This document shows, in pieces, positions 23,706 through 35,579 of a stretch of DNA of 64,000 bases. Each line of letters begins with the position of its first letter. Position 1 is the stretch's first letter. Below the pieces are notes generated by a model. That model had not been told where the DNA came from. It did no database searches and saw nothing but the letters and a program-made list of their open reading frames with translations. Source of the stretch: Procambarus clarkii (taxonomy: Eukaryota; Arthropoda; Malacostraca; Decapoda; Cambaridae); the NCBI RefSeq assembly GCF_040958095.1, contig NC_091165.1, forward strand, positions 29,964,215-30,028,214, given 5' to 3'. The position numbers were made by a program, and so were the translations under genes.

Positions 23706-24654
23706 TAATAAGGCTAGACTTATTCATACTGTAATTATTCATAATTAAAGTATGCTCTCCCCAGGAACGTGGTTGTGTCATCCTAGCCAGAATACGCTTA
23801 GGGTGTCTGGGGAAATTTCTGAGAGTACATAATTGCATAAGGTAAAAGAATCATATATACAGATAAATAACATCTAACTCTATTGCATTATCACAGTAAT
23901 AAAATAACCCTGTTCTTGTACATAGTTTATTCATCAAAGAATCCTTGAGAACAGACACATTTATGATGGTTTAGCAGCTTGTATTCTACCTAAATTTATC
24001 ATAACTACTCACCAAATAATAATTATACAAACATTTTTAACTATATCATATTTTAGTCAGTATTGCAATAGGCGACTCTGATAGTCCTGGATGTTCTCTC
24101 TTTAAATACCACATGAATAAAATAAACAAACATTTGCCATTTGACTGGACAGCCAATCAGTGCGTCCATTCCCTCCATCACCCGCTGTTGTGTGGGGGGG
24201 GGGGGGGGAGGTCTACACTCTCCTGTGTTCAATCCCCTCATACTGACACACTTTATCTACTTAAAAACTTAAAAAAGCTGTCAAACAAATAGATCACACA
24301 AGGTCTACTCGTTTAAGATCTTAAAAAGATTTTTAAGTTTTTAAAATGACTGATATACCTGAATCTATATTGATTGGTTTTGTCCAATAACCGTATACAA
24401 TCTTATCAAATATAGCAATTTTAATCTTTGGCAAGCTTGGCGTATACCATATAGCGCATACCTCTAACTTGGTATATCAAATGAACTCGTAACATCAACA
24501 ATCATTTGGCCTGCCCCTAACTGGTTACTTCTGGCGAAGCAGCTGCCTCTCCCAGCAGCTACTTCTCTCAGTAGCTGTTTCTCCTAGCAGCTGCTTCTCC
24601 CAGCAGTCAGTGTATCAAGCAGCAGAAGCGACAAACTTCCTTCATATGACTGCT
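23706..24654. other. intergenic stretch
   Basis: A G run of about 16 lies at 24193-24209. A short series of CAGCAGCTGCTTCTCCCAG-like words at 24538-24605. No gene recognised. Confidence 0.55.
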
Positions 24655-24835
24655 ACCAATATATATATATTAGTAGCAGTCTTTCTTGTAGTTTTATGTA
24701 ATTGAAATATGACAGAAAGCGTGAGATCGATGCTTCTAGCACGGTTCTTCTTTATAGTTCTTATGTTCTTCATTTTAAAAGGAAGTTGAAATATTAACTC
24801 CCCAAAATTCAGTGTACAGTTTTTTTTATGGCGTT
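24655..24835 (-). mobile_element. diverged Penelope-like terminal fragment
   Basis: Read on the minus strand it follows the 3' region of the element at 36129-36660: TGAATTTTGGGGAG, GAACCGTGCTAGAAGCAT, TTTCTGTCATATTT, AGAAAGACTGCTACTAATAT. Identity is moderate. It ends in the same short TA run. Confidence 0.7.
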
Positions 24836-25232
24836 GATATAGGAGATGCGTTACATTCACCTCTCGACATTTTAACAAAGGGTGAGTAGAAGTGAATATA
24901 ATCTATAGCTGGTGCAACCGGAATGTATAACCGAGAGTGAGAGGACTTAGTTAAAGTGTATCTCTAATCTAAGTATTGTTAGATTAGTAGCATTGACTAA
25001 TAGACCTATTGCAGCTTACCTATTTCCTATGTTCCAGTGTTGGCTGGTGCAGTATGTCGTATGTTTTACTTTGTTCTCGAAGATGTTTTAACTAGGCGTT
25101 AGCCGGCTGTTGATTGGTCGTTGAGTTTGAGTCATTAAGATTGTTGAGAAGGCCTGATGTGTAGTGCTCCGCATGTGACTAATCCTCTATTGTCGTTGTA
25201 TCTGTCGATTATTTCAGTGATGTTTGTCAGAA
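24836..25232. other. intergenic stretch, nothing recognised
   Basis: No recognised feature. Confidence 0.6.
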
Positions 25233-25865
25233 TATCTAGTTATATCACTAGAACACACGTTCTATATATCTAGATAATCTAGTTATATCACTAGAACACA
25301 CGTTTTATATATCTAGATAATCTAGTTATATCACTAGAACACACGTTCTATATATCTAGATAATCTAGTTATATCACTAGAACACACGTTCTATATATCT
25401 AGATAATCTAGTTATATCACTAGAATACACGTTTTATATATCTAGATAATCTAGTTATATCACTAGAACACACGTTCTATATATCTAGATAATCTAGTTA
25501 TATCACTAGAACACACGTTCTATATATCTAGATAATCTAGTTATATCACTAGAACACACGTTCTATATATCTAGATAATCTAGTTATATCACTAGAACAC
25601 ACGTTCTATATATCTAGATAATCTAGTTATATCACTAGAACACACGTTCTATATATCTAGATAATCTAGTTATATCACTAGAACACACGTTCTATATATC
25701 TAGATAATCTAGTTATATCATTAGAACACACGTTCTATATATCTAGATAATCTAGTTATATCACTAGAACACACGTTCTATATATCTAGATAATCTAGTT
25801 ATATCACTAGAACACACGTTCTATATATCTAGATAATCTAGTTATATCACTAGAACACACGTTCC
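25233..25865. repeat. 43-bp tandem array, about 14.7 near-identical copies
   Basis: Unit TCTAGTTATATCACTAGAAC, ACACGTTCTATATATCTAGA, TAA. Only a few substitutions across all copies. Each unit contains the odd palindrome CTAGATAATCTAG. Homogeneity indicates recent amplification or ongoing gene conversion. Confidence 0.97.
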
Positions 25866-26294
25866 TTGATCGAGTAATCCTTTGCAATCCAATGTAATCC
25901 AATGCACATTTTTGCTATGTGTGCATAGTCAGGCGCCTTGAAATAGATGTTGTTCCTTTATATTGAGATAGATGGGGCTGGCAGTCCCCAAGTGGGCCTG
26001 TGAAGGCATAGAGAACATTCGTCTCTTTCAAGACGTTCCGCTTGGCGTCTGGAGAGTTTTTCACGAGCAAGTATAGTATAGCATCACTCAGCACCAATTC
26101 CCCTCTCAAGTCCCCCTTTCCTTTGATTTAATCTCGGTGCCAAATCTGTATATGTAAGCGATATCTTTCCTATGATCGCCTCTACTTTGCATAATTGGAT
26201 ATTTAGCAGTTTAAGTATTTTCAAACTGCTGCCTCAGAAATGATTTTTTTTTTTAAATGCTAATTTGAGATTTACTTTCGTTTCGAGTGTCTGT
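25866..26294. other. intergenic stretch, nothing recognised
   Basis: No recognised feature; the minus frame at 25915-26109 has no family match. Confidence 0.55.
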
Positions 26295-26435
26295 CTCAAC
26301 ATCCCAGGACCATGGATTGGATGGAAGGACGGAATGGTACCCAATCACTTGGACAGTCGAGGATTGAACGTCGACCTGCTTGTAGCGACCAAGCTGGTCG
26401 ATAGATCTCTCTACCGACTAGCCCAAATTTTTGGG
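26295..26435 (-). mobile_element. SINE type C
   Basis: The plus strand shows GGAATGGTACCCAATCACTT, GGACAGTCGAGGATTGAACG (box B complement) and CGACCTGCTTG, ending with a box A-like complement at CTCTACCGACTAGCCC. Confidence 0.65.
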
Positions 26436-27169
26436 TTATGTGTTTTTATTCTTGCAACTATATAGGCCTATAAGTCTGCAATAGCACTATCCTGCAGATC
26501 AACAACAGCAAGAACATTCATCCCCTGTAGGCTGGATATTTTAAAATCTGAAAAAAAATCAAAATTTTTTTTTATACAATTTACGTAAGACAATTTATTT
26601 AAAAATGTTGATTCAACACGCTATTTGTAGGCTTAATGAGGACGATGTATGCATACTTGTGTAATGAATGCGTTTTATGTACGTTGGAAAGCAAGTCTTG
26701 TATAATTGAAGCTCACTGTATATATATTGCTTCAAAACTAACGCTCTAGTTGAAGCTCAGTATTCAAGAAGATATATTAGTCTAGTGGTCGTTGAGAGAT
26801 AGTGAGGGATGGTGATGAAACTAACGCTTCGATGCCTTAAGTATAGTGAAGTATGGAGTTGATCAATGTACTTCTTTCCCACGAGTATAGTGAAGCATGG
26901 TATTGATCAAGCATGGTGAAAGTGAGGCATGTTGAGAAGCTGCATGGTGATAGTGAAGCTGTTGCTTATGGTGATCACCACCACAAGTAACAACTGCTGT
27001 ACAACCACTAAATAAGAACAGCTGTTGAGATAATTTGAATAACAACAACTGAATTATTCATTAAAAAACAATGAAAAAATTATTTAGCCACCTGTTATTG
27101 ACAACAGCTGTAGAACCACTACTTTTCGATATAATCTGTAGAGCCACAAAATTAGATTAGCAGCTCAAG
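26436..27169. other. intergenic stretch with minor repeats
   Basis: AGTATAGTGAAGCATGG-like words recur at 26838-26960. No gene recognised. Confidence 0.55.
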
Positions 27170-27533
27170 AATACAGAATAATTCAGGTCTCAACTACAGG
27201 TCTCAACTAACAACTACAGAATAATTCAGGTCTCAACTACAGGTCTCAACTAACAACTACAGAATAATTCAGGTCTCAACTACAGGTCTCAACTAACAAC
27301 TACAGAATAATTCAGGTCTCAACTACAGGTCTCAACTAACAACTACAGAATAATTCAGGTCTCAACTACAGGTCTCAACTAACAACTACAGAATAATTCA
27401 GGTCTCAACTACAGGTCTCAACTAACAACTACAGAATAATTCAGGTCTCAACTACAGGTCTCAACTAACAACTACAGAATAATTCAGGTCTCAACTACAG
27501 GTCTCAACTAACAACTACAGAATAATTCAGGTC
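27170..27533. repeat. second 43-bp tandem array, about 8.4 copies
   Basis: Unit AACTAACAACTACAGAATAA, TTCAGGTCTCAACTACAGGT, CTC. Copies are practically identical. Internally CAACTACAG and GGTCTCAAC are each present twice per unit. It is unrelated in sequence to the 43-bp array at 25233 despite the equal period. Confidence 0.97.
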
Positions 27534-27654
27534 CCTTTTAGCCAGGTGATAGGTTAATAGTGTAAAGAGGAGGGAAAGAAATACTAATCCACACGCAGCA
27601 GCTTAAAAAATACTTTTTTAAAGCAAGAATATGGAAACAATTTGCAGTAATAGC

Positions 27655-27745
27655 ATTATATACAACTATATAGTACTATATAAAACCTCATGCAACTATA
27701 TAGTACTATATAAAACCTCATGCAACTATATAGCACCATATTCAA
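27655..27745. repeat. 30-bp repeat, about 3 copies
   Basis: Unit CAACTATATAGTACTATATA plus AAACCTCATG, the last copy degraded. Confidence 0.9.
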
Positions 27746-27759
27746 CACAAGCTGATAAT

Positions 27760-27936
27760 GTTGACCAGACCACACACTAGAAGGTGAAGGGACGACGACG
27801 TTTCGGTCCGTCCTGGACCATTCTCAATCGACTTGAGAATGGTCCAGGACGGACCGAAACGTCGTCGTCCTTTCAACTTCTAGTGTGTGGTCTGGTCAAC
27901 ATACTTCAGCCACGTTATTGTGACTCATCGCCTGCA
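27760..27936. mobile_element. palindrome of the GAAACG stem-motif repeat
   Basis: Arms 27760-27827 and 27833-27900 are 68 bp each with a 5-bp spacer and only a few mismatches, no net indel. Each arm runs from the GTTGACCAGACCACACACTA end, through GTTTCGGTCC, to CATTCTCAA. The right arm continues with ACTTCAGCCACGTTATTGTG to 27936. Similar palindromes lie at 45374, 45772 and 52476. Assignment to Penelope-like termini is inference. Confidence 0.85.
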
Positions 27937-28304
27937 AGCTGATAATAATTCAGAACGGACCAAAACGTCGTTAATTCCTTTATTGTCAAATGTGTGAGTT
28001 TGTTGTGTTCAATGCAACACTTCTCCTCTGCAATAAAGTCTGCAACACACTTGCCCCTTCACATCAGACTGAGACCAAGAGTCGCTTGCAGGTTCCAAAC
28101 CATGTTTCAGCAAGATGTTATCTCGCTAAACCGTTTAATCTCAAGTACTCTCAGAGAGGTGTATTTCACAGTATATATTTCACCGAGTTTAATTTAATTC
28201 TGTAACTTTCTGGGATTATAGTATGCTTGAAGGCAAGTACCATTGTAGAACGTTGATTGAATTAAGATCGTGGGAGTTGATAGGCATTATACCTTCACAC
28301 CTAA
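27937..28304. other. intergenic stretch
   Basis: It begins with a decayed GGACCAAAACGTCG copy (27957-27970). Two overlapping frames at 27990-28205 match nothing known. Confidence 0.5.
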
Positions 28305-28559
28305 GTTACCCTAACCTTACCTAACCTAACTTTACCTAACTTAACCTTACCTATTTTAACCTAACCTTACCTATCATAACCTTACCCAACCTAACCTATG
28401 CTAATGAAATTTAACCAAATTTAATCTAACCTTACGAATCCTAATCTAACCTAACTTAAGTTACTAACAAACCAAACCTTACCTAACCTAACCTTAATAA
28501 ACCTAACCTAACCTAACCTAACCTAACCTAACCTAACCTAACCTAACCTAACCTAACCA
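28305..28559. repeat. internal telomere-like (CCTAA)n tract
   Basis: Decayed CCTTA/CCTAA pentamers from 28305, becoming about eleven perfect CCTAA units at 28500-28558. It is asymmetric: decayed at one end and pure at the other. Confidence 0.92.
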
Positions 28560-28810
28560 GCCCTCATTGTGTGCTTGGTGTTGTAGTTATAACAGTCACA
28601 TAAAAATCACATTTATCTCAAAATACAACTCTTGTATAAGGGAGAAAAGTAGAACGTATAAAAATAAATGGAGAGAGAGAGAGAGACGAACAGACAGACA
28701 TACAGAACAGATATGCACAAATCTACCTCTTCCACATAAGCTGTATCCCCAAGAAAATTATTTGTAGATAAATTTTTCTTAGAAATATAAATATTTGTGT
28801 TTTATATTTT

Positions 28811-28843
28811 CACAATCACCAGCAGCGATTGGTGGTGATTGTG
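28811..28843. other. 11-bp stem hairpin
   Basis: CACAATCACCA and its complement TGGTGATTGTG. An overlapping alternative stem uses GATTGGTGGTGATGT-like and ACATCACCACCAATC. Function unknown. Confidence 0.7.
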
Positions 28844-29960
28844 AAACATCACCACCAATCACTGTAAAGATGTACCAATCAATTACTCACGTGACAAACG
28901 GAGTTTATATGCGCTTAAACGCGTTGAAAGCGCTGTGAGATTATATATATCGCGCTCATGTCTCCCGCAACGCATACTCGATTAATGGTAATTAAATGGA
29001 GAGACAGAGCTAGAAATATTCAACTCTGCAATATATAAATCCTGCAATATAAATCACGCTGAATAGGATTTTAAAAAGGATCATAATTGAAACACAGGGA
29101 TTTACCAGTTTTTGCCTAGCCAACACCATGTTGTTTTATGTTTTCTGCAGTGAATCATAATCCCACATGAGCTGTTTGGTTCGGTTTTATCATCTGCAAT
29201 TGAAATCCAAACTTAATACCTGTTATTTGTGGTCTGTGTCTATGCTCTTTTTAAATGTGTTCGTTGGTGTACACACATAATATTAGTTATTTAATATTAG
29301 TAATATTTACAATTTATTTACCAATAAGGCTCTGGGGGGGACTCAGAGCCTTATTGCATTTTATTATTTATAAAACTCGTTAGTGTGATTTTCTGAGTGT
29401 TAGTTATGTATTTGTGCTGGCAGGAAGTCGGCTTTATCTCTTGGGGTCCTGCCTCTTAGCGTTCACTTATCTGTTTGTCTCTAATCCATCTGGATTTTGT
29501 CGTATCAATCTCTGATGCCTTGTAAGGTGTCTATAACCTCTACTTAACCCTCTGGCTAATTTGATCTTGTTTACTTTTGTTTCAATTATATCCGTATAGC
29601 TCATTGGTGTTATTATAGGTACCATCCCTCGTGTTCCCTCGTGTTCCCTCGTGTTCCTTGTTTGTTAAATATGGTCTGTTTACAGTCACTGCCCTCAGAT
29701 AATTAAATAGCGGAAACGTGTTAAGAAATTATAAAACTTTCCAGGAATTCGAGAGATCAGATAGACAGTTCTACTTAAGAGTAACAAGAAAAGACACAGA
29801 TGGAGATCAAGTACCGCGGTGAGCCACAGAGATGCTTGAATGTATAATTCCTCACTCTCATGAGAAATGAAATGTAGATAATAGAATGAAATTGCGATTG
29901 GAGTAGAAGAAAAAAGGTTACTTAGCAAGCACATTGGTCGTCTGGAGGTTCAGCATCCCT
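28844..29960. other. intergenic stretch with one perfect hairpin
   Basis: CAATAAGGCTCTG (29322-29334) pairs exactly with 29344-29356 around a GGGGGGACT loop. GTTCCCTCGT is repeated three times at 29631-29658. No gene recognised. Confidence 0.55.
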
Positions 29961-29980
29961 ACACACACACACACACACAC
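29961..29980. repeat. (AC)n tract at LINE 5' junction
   Basis: Ten AC units directly upstream of the truncated LINE start. Confidence 0.93.
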
Positions 29981-30559
29981 ATTCAGAAACTTGTGTAAAG
30001 AATCATTCAGAACTTTGTATACCACATATGTCAGGCCAATCCTGGAGTATGCAGCCCCAGCATGGAGTCCATATCTAGTCAAGGATAAGACTAAACTGGA
30101 AAAGGTTCAAAGGTTTGCCACCAGACTAGTACCCGAGCTGAGAGGTATGAGCTACGAGGAGAGACTACGGGAATTAAACCTCACTTCGCTGGAAGACAGA
30201 AGAGTTAGGGGGGACATGATCACCACATTCAAGATTCTGAAGGGGGATTGATAGGGTAGATAAAGACAGTCTATTTAACACAAGGGGAACACGCACAAGG
30301 GGACACAGGTGGAAACTGAGTGCCCAAATGAGCCACAGAGATATTAGAAAGAACTTTTTTAGTGTCAGAGTGGTTGACAAATGGAATGCATTAGGGGGTG
30401 ATGTGGTGGAGGCTCACTCCATACACAGTTTCAAGTGTAGATATGACAGAGCCCGATAGGCTCAGGAATCTGTACACCTGTTGATTGACGGTTGAGAGGC
30501 GGGACCAAAGAGCCAGAGCTCAACCCCCGCAAACACAACTAGGTGAGTACAACTAGGTG

Positions 30560-30562
<3 letters not shown>
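29981..30562 (+). mobile_element. LINE 3' end (CR1/L2/jockey-type)
   Basis: Reverse transcriptase thumb and C-terminal part. SFRTLYTTYVRPILEYAAPA, WSPYLVKD, KLEKVQRFATRLVPELRGMS and NLTSLEDRRVRGDMITTFKI lie in one frame to a stop at 30251. A shifted frame then carries NFFSVRVVDKWNALGGDVVE and ends with a stop at 30457-30459. About 100 bp of 3' UTR follow, ending in two copies of AACTAGGTGAGTAC. The element lacks its 5' part, including the catalytic motifs. It is bounded by (AC)n on both sides. Confidence 0.88.
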
Positions 30563-30656
<94 letters not shown>

Positions 30657-30665
30657 ACACACACA

Positions 30666-30744
<79 letters not shown>

Positions 30745-30756
30745 ACATACACACAT

Positions 30757-30826
<70 letters not shown>

Positions 30827-30838
30827 ACATACACACAT

Positions 30839-30919
<81 letters not shown>
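30563..30919. repeat. (AC)n microsatellite, 357 bp, with internal duplication
   Basis: AC tract interrupted by T at 30740, 748, 756, 762, 764 and again at 30822, 830, 838, 844, 846. Each pair is exactly 82 bp apart, showing a segmental duplication within the microsatellite. Confidence 0.96.
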
Positions 30920-30922
<3 letters not shown>

Positions 30923-32182
30923 GTCAAGGGGGACATAAAATTCCATCACACACCCCCAAGAGATACAAGAGCATTGGCTACAGGAAAGCATTACAGCTGA
31001 AGACAAAGAGGCGAACAGCATGCAGCATAAACAGGCACAGTATGAACAATGAACAATACACTGAACCCTCATGGCTACCTGTCGATATCGAATCAATGTT
31101 CCACCTCCGGAACTTCTACCTGATCATTCATACCAGCCATTCCCACATTCTCTCATCCCAGTGATACCAAAATACTTTTTCCCCATATATTAATCACTCT
31201 TATATGTTACGTTTTCCTGTATTTCATGTTTTGTTTTGTCTTAAAAAGGTTGGGATACTTTCTATAAGTTATTTGGCTTTTTTGAATAGTTCAATTAAGT
31301 AATTGGCCACTACATGTAAACATTGGATAAAATAAGTCACAAGAATTGGAGACATCACTGAAAATGGATTTAAACAAATTATTACGGGTGTCGGTAATCA
31401 GAGGTGTTGGAAATCAGAGAAGTGTAAGTTATCAGAAATATCAGAGGTGCTAGTTATCAAAAGTGTTGTAAGACAGAACAAGGTTATCAGAGCTATCAGT
31501 AGTCAGAACAAAGAGTCACTTATCTGAAGTGAGGATAAACAAAGGTATCAGTTCTCAGAAGTTGTAGTAATCAGAACAAAAGTCGGTAATCAGAGTAGAC
31601 AGTAATCAGACCAGAATTAAACAGACTCGAAACAGAAATTCTCCATTTGGAGAGGGTGGCAAATAGGAATACATATGCTGTATTCAGTGTTTAAAAACCA
31701 ATCATTGTGAATCTGAAACACGTTAGATACAGAACTTGAGAGTTATTAAAATCGGGAAATAACTTAACAGCCAGTGATAATCCAACAGTGGATGTATTAT
31801 CAAACAGTCTGGTGAGTTTCAGCAGAGACGCAACGTTATATTGAAGATTCTAAAATGTAATTTCGCTCTGAAGAGTATTGTGTCGATGGAATAATTAGCG
31901 AACACAGAATATTGGAAACTGGAGAAGCGTCCTTGAGAATAGCGGTCAGAGTTCTCTTCTCTGGCAGAATATGGTACTGAAGAGGATTGAGTAGAGGTTT
32001 GTTAAGCAAAGGAATTAAACAAGGTTAATATATCTGAGCCTAATTGGTTTGCGTAGCTCAGCCAGTACTATAACAAAGGGAGGAGCATTTTTTTCAATGT
32101 TTTAAAACAAACATTGGCTTCTCTACTCATATATTGTTAAGTTTATTTCTTCATTTATAATATTCGAGACACCGGCTAACAC
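30920..32182. other. intergenic stretch with a degenerate ATCAGA repeat
   Basis: From about 31380 to 31625 the words GTTATCAGA, GGTGTTGGAAATCAGA and AGTCAGAACAAAG recur at irregular spacing, a decayed short tandem repeat. Nothing else recognised. Confidence 0.6.
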
Positions 32183-32436
32183 CTATCTTGAGATTATCTT
32201 GAGATGATTTCGGGGCTTTTTTTTAGTGTCCCCGCGGCCCGGTCCTCGACCAGGCCTCCACCCCCAGGAAGCAGCCCGTGACAGCTGACTAACACCCAGG
32301 TACCTATTTTACTGCTAGGTAACAGGGGCATAGGGTGAATGAAACTCTGCCCATTGTTTCTCGCCGGCGCCTGGGATCGAATCCAGGACCACAGGATCAC
32401 AAGTCCAGCGTGCTGTCCGCTCGGCCGACCGGCTCC
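32183..32436 (-). mobile_element. SINE type A, full length
   Basis: Reverse complement of the copy at 8423-8676 with few differences. The tRNA-like head lies at 32360-32436, the tail TATCTTGAGATTATCTTGAG at 32183-32202. Confidence 0.88.
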
Positions 32437-32459
32437 AAATCCTAATTTCTTTACTAACT

Positions 32460-32645
32460 CGATGAGAGGAGTGATTGTGAAGGATATAGCAGAGGTGGTG
32501 AAGGATATAACAGCAATGGTGATGAAGAATGTGACAGGAATAGGATAGAAGAATTTAGCAGGATCGGTGGGTGAAGGATATTGCAAGAATTGTGATGTAT
32601 GATACGGCATGGTCGTTGGTGAGGAACATGACAAGAATGGCGACT
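32460..32645. repeat. degenerate 27-bp repeat
   Basis: GTGAAGGATATAACAGCAATG-like units, about six, diverged. Confidence 0.65.
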
Positions 32646-32670
32646 TTTCCTATCAGAGAGAGATCCTTAC

Positions 32671-32912
32671 AAATGCAATTTAGTAGCCTTTAGAGTCGAA
32701 CTGCATGAAACGTCTTCTGAGATTTCAGGAAAATGCAAAATACTCATCTTTTCCTGGTTCATCGTAGTTACCTTGTCATAAATCATGATACTCTGAAACA
32801 GGTCTTGTCTTCCTTAAAACCACATTGGCCTCTGGAATCATGGTTTGCAACATCTAAGATGAGTTACTAATGGTATCCTAATGGTCTTCTCCAGTACATT
32901 GCAGGAAATACA

Positions 32913-32914
<2 letters not shown>
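32671..32914 (-). pseudogene. LINE reverse transcriptase fragment
   Basis: The minus strand encodes ISCNVLEKTIRIPLVTHLRC, then FQRPMW, and after that IMIYDKVTTMNQEK and MSILHFPEISEDVS. These align with the reverse transcriptase blocks VLEK...QHGFR, DxITxLLNxG and VDVIYLDFSKAFDKV of CR1/L2-type LINEs. Two in-frame stops and the changed LDFSKAFD block (LHFPEISED) show it is dead. It abuts a (GT)n tract at its 5' side. Confidence 0.75.

Positions 32915-32916
<2 letters not shown>

Positions 32917-32987
<71 letters not shown>
32917..32987. repeat. (GT)n microsatellite
   Basis: About 71 bp of TG adjoining the LINE fragment. Confidence 0.96.
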
Positions 32988-32990
<3 letters not shown>

Positions 32991-33207
32991 GTTGCTCTGA
33001 CGGTTAGGGCTTCTTGCATCTCTCTTCTTGTCTTCAGGTATTGCAAATATTTTTGCTGGTTAATTCAGCTATTAAATATCAAATAATATGTCGCAATGAA
33101 TCTTTTATCTTGAATAAGATTTTGCATCTACTTATTCATCTTGAGTAAAATGACTCATCCGTTTTGTAAAAGCTCTGGTCTAACCAATATTGTCCTTTGA
33201 TGGTTGA

Positions 33208-33338
33208 TTATATATGGTAAACATTCGACCTCCTCGTATGTAAACATTCGACCTCCTCGTATGTAAACATTCGACCTCCTCGTATGTAAACATTCGACCT
33301 CCTCGTATGTAAACATTCGACCTCCTCGTATGTAAACC
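33208..33338. repeat. 23-bp minisatellite, about 5.7 perfect copies
   Basis: Unit GTAAACATTCGACCTCCTCG plus TAT, identical in all copies, so a recent expansion. Confidence 0.97.
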
Positions 33339-34487
33339 AAACTTACCGGGATTTTTGCTCTTTATTTGGACTCTGTAAATAAATGGATTTAACTTTTTAC
33401 AACGGAGGTTTAAGGCGGAAATATGAAAATGTTTAAAAGTAGTCATTTGAAGAGCCTGTCTATTTCTGACATTTTTGAGAGATAGCATGACTGGTGAGAT
33501 AACCGTTGTCGTGAAGAGATAAAATGGCAGGTGAGACAAATGTTCTCGTGTAGAGATAACAGAACAAGTGTACCGGCTGCTATCACGAAGATATAACAGA
33601 ACAGGCGGGGACCAATTAACTGTTCTGACTGAGAGACTGCATAACAGGCATATCAACTGTCCTCTTGGAGAGACACCTGTGGATCCATGCATATGTAACC
33701 TCAACCACCAGCAGCAGCAGTCATCAATTATTCATCGTTGATGTCACCATCAATACCAGTTATTGAGTAAGACAATATTAAACTGATTTCTATTAATTTT
33801 TACCATTTTATGTAAAGTGAATCCACGTGATTTTGCGTCCTTGGCAAGTGGTTAATATCTTGGTGCACCGAAGGGGCTTTAATTCAAAAGTAAAGCATAT
33901 AACATTCAATAGACTATAATAGACATAATAGACGAATTCAATAGACATATTAAACATTATAATGTAAAGCTGGAATATTGGCTGTCTCTCTAGCTGATGT
34001 AGTCAGTGGGGGTGTATGGGGTCAGGTTTGTTCATTGGGTGTTTGTGTGTTTGTTTATTGTGGTGAAGTGGTGTGGTGGTGAGTTTGTTCACTGTGGTGG
34101 AGTTGTGTGTGTTTGTTCCTTGTTGTGGAGAATTGTTGTTTTCATGACGTTAATGAATACAACTGTTTGGTGATAGTCAAGCAAGAAATTTGGGGGTTTT
34201 CTTAAGAGAGCAGAACTATAGTTCAGAAGCCTTTTCTGAGTGACGTCTTGAGTGACAGCAACTTCAACACCTCACAACAACACCTCATCACGTTTACAAC
34301 CGCCTCACAAGAACACCTCATCACGTTAACAACCGCCTCACAACAGTATTATCTCTCAGCAACCTTGAGCCACTTAGCACAGCCAGCTCACCTCACCACA
34401 GAACACAATCTTACACCTCAACCACTAATTCACCTCAAGGCAAAACATTAGTTAACACATTACACCAACAACATCACTTCCAACATC

Positions 34488-34491
<4 letters not shown>
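33339..34491. other. intergenic stretch with a short duplication
   Basis: ACACCTCATCACGTTAACAA units duplicated at 34278-34340. GAGATAACAGAACA-like words recur at 33490-33610. No gene recognised. Confidence 0.55.

Positions 34492-34573
<82 letters not shown>
34492..34573. repeat. (GT)n microsatellite
   Basis: 82 bp pure TG. Confidence 0.97.
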
Positions 34574-34574
<1 letters not shown>

Positions 34575-35566
34575 GGCCTGGGTAGTGAGGCTGGTTGCGT
34601 GCCTCGACCAGACCACTCTGGGTACTGGTCGACAGTTCATCCCTCTCACTCACTCCGGTCTGCTTTAAGCTGACTGGCTGGTGGCATGGGAGAATGGGGG
34701 GGGTGGGGGAGTAGGTCCTGGACTGTGGAGGCCAGAGTTTAGGTGGAAGCTTTAAGGACACTGGAGTTTATGGATGGTGCCTCTGAGGGCCCCCCTAGGA
34801 GAAGACGAATATTCAGGGAGACTGTGATATATGACTCGGAAACTCTGGTAGCCTTAAGTAAAAGTTTGCGGACTTAAGGAAAACTTATACTAAAGGATGG
34901 TGACTTGCGTAGATCAGACCTCTGTGGTGCTGGTGGCTCACAAAGTTGAGAAATATGAATGTTAACTTATTGAAACTGATATATATGAATTGTGATTTAT
35001 ATTCAGTCAAAATTTAGAAGATATTCTGTTTTGGTAAGCCTGGAAGTGGTCTTTAAATAGTTATAATTATAAATAATAATGTACACACACACACATAAAA
35101 ACATGACTAGTATCCATAAACAGTCAGAAATATGCTCAACCTGCTTCAGTAATATACGCTATAGCGTACCCAATCTAGAATGGCAGAGTAATAAAAAATA
35201 TGCCATTTGCATAATTATCTCTTTATGCAAATGCTGAACATATTTATAATCTAAATATCCGGACACATCATAGTTGTGTGTCCATGCATCACACTCATCA
35301 TAGAAACTAGCTCCTCAAAGGCTCTCAGGCTAGCCAACTGAGAGAATTCCATCAAGGAGAAGATTACCTCTGCTACGGTTGAGGAAGCATCATTCTCCCG
35401 TGGGAGAGTGTGGCTTCAAGCAACGAGAGTGACTTGATATGCAGCTTGAATCTCACTCTACTATCCATCTTAAACTTCTCTCTTAAGGCCAGCCTCCACA
35501 TGCCAACCCTGAATGGAAAGCAAGTTTCTTGGTGTTGGACGTTGCAATATTATAGCTTTCCTTAAA
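34574..35566. other. intergenic stretch, nothing recognised
   Basis: G run near 34696-34712. No gene or repeat family recognised. Confidence 0.55.
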
Positions 35567-35579
35567 TATATATATATAT

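Noticed and set aside
25233-25865. Regular repeats resembling a CRISPR array
   Set aside because: The 43-bp units are directly contiguous with no unique spacers, and the genome is animal.
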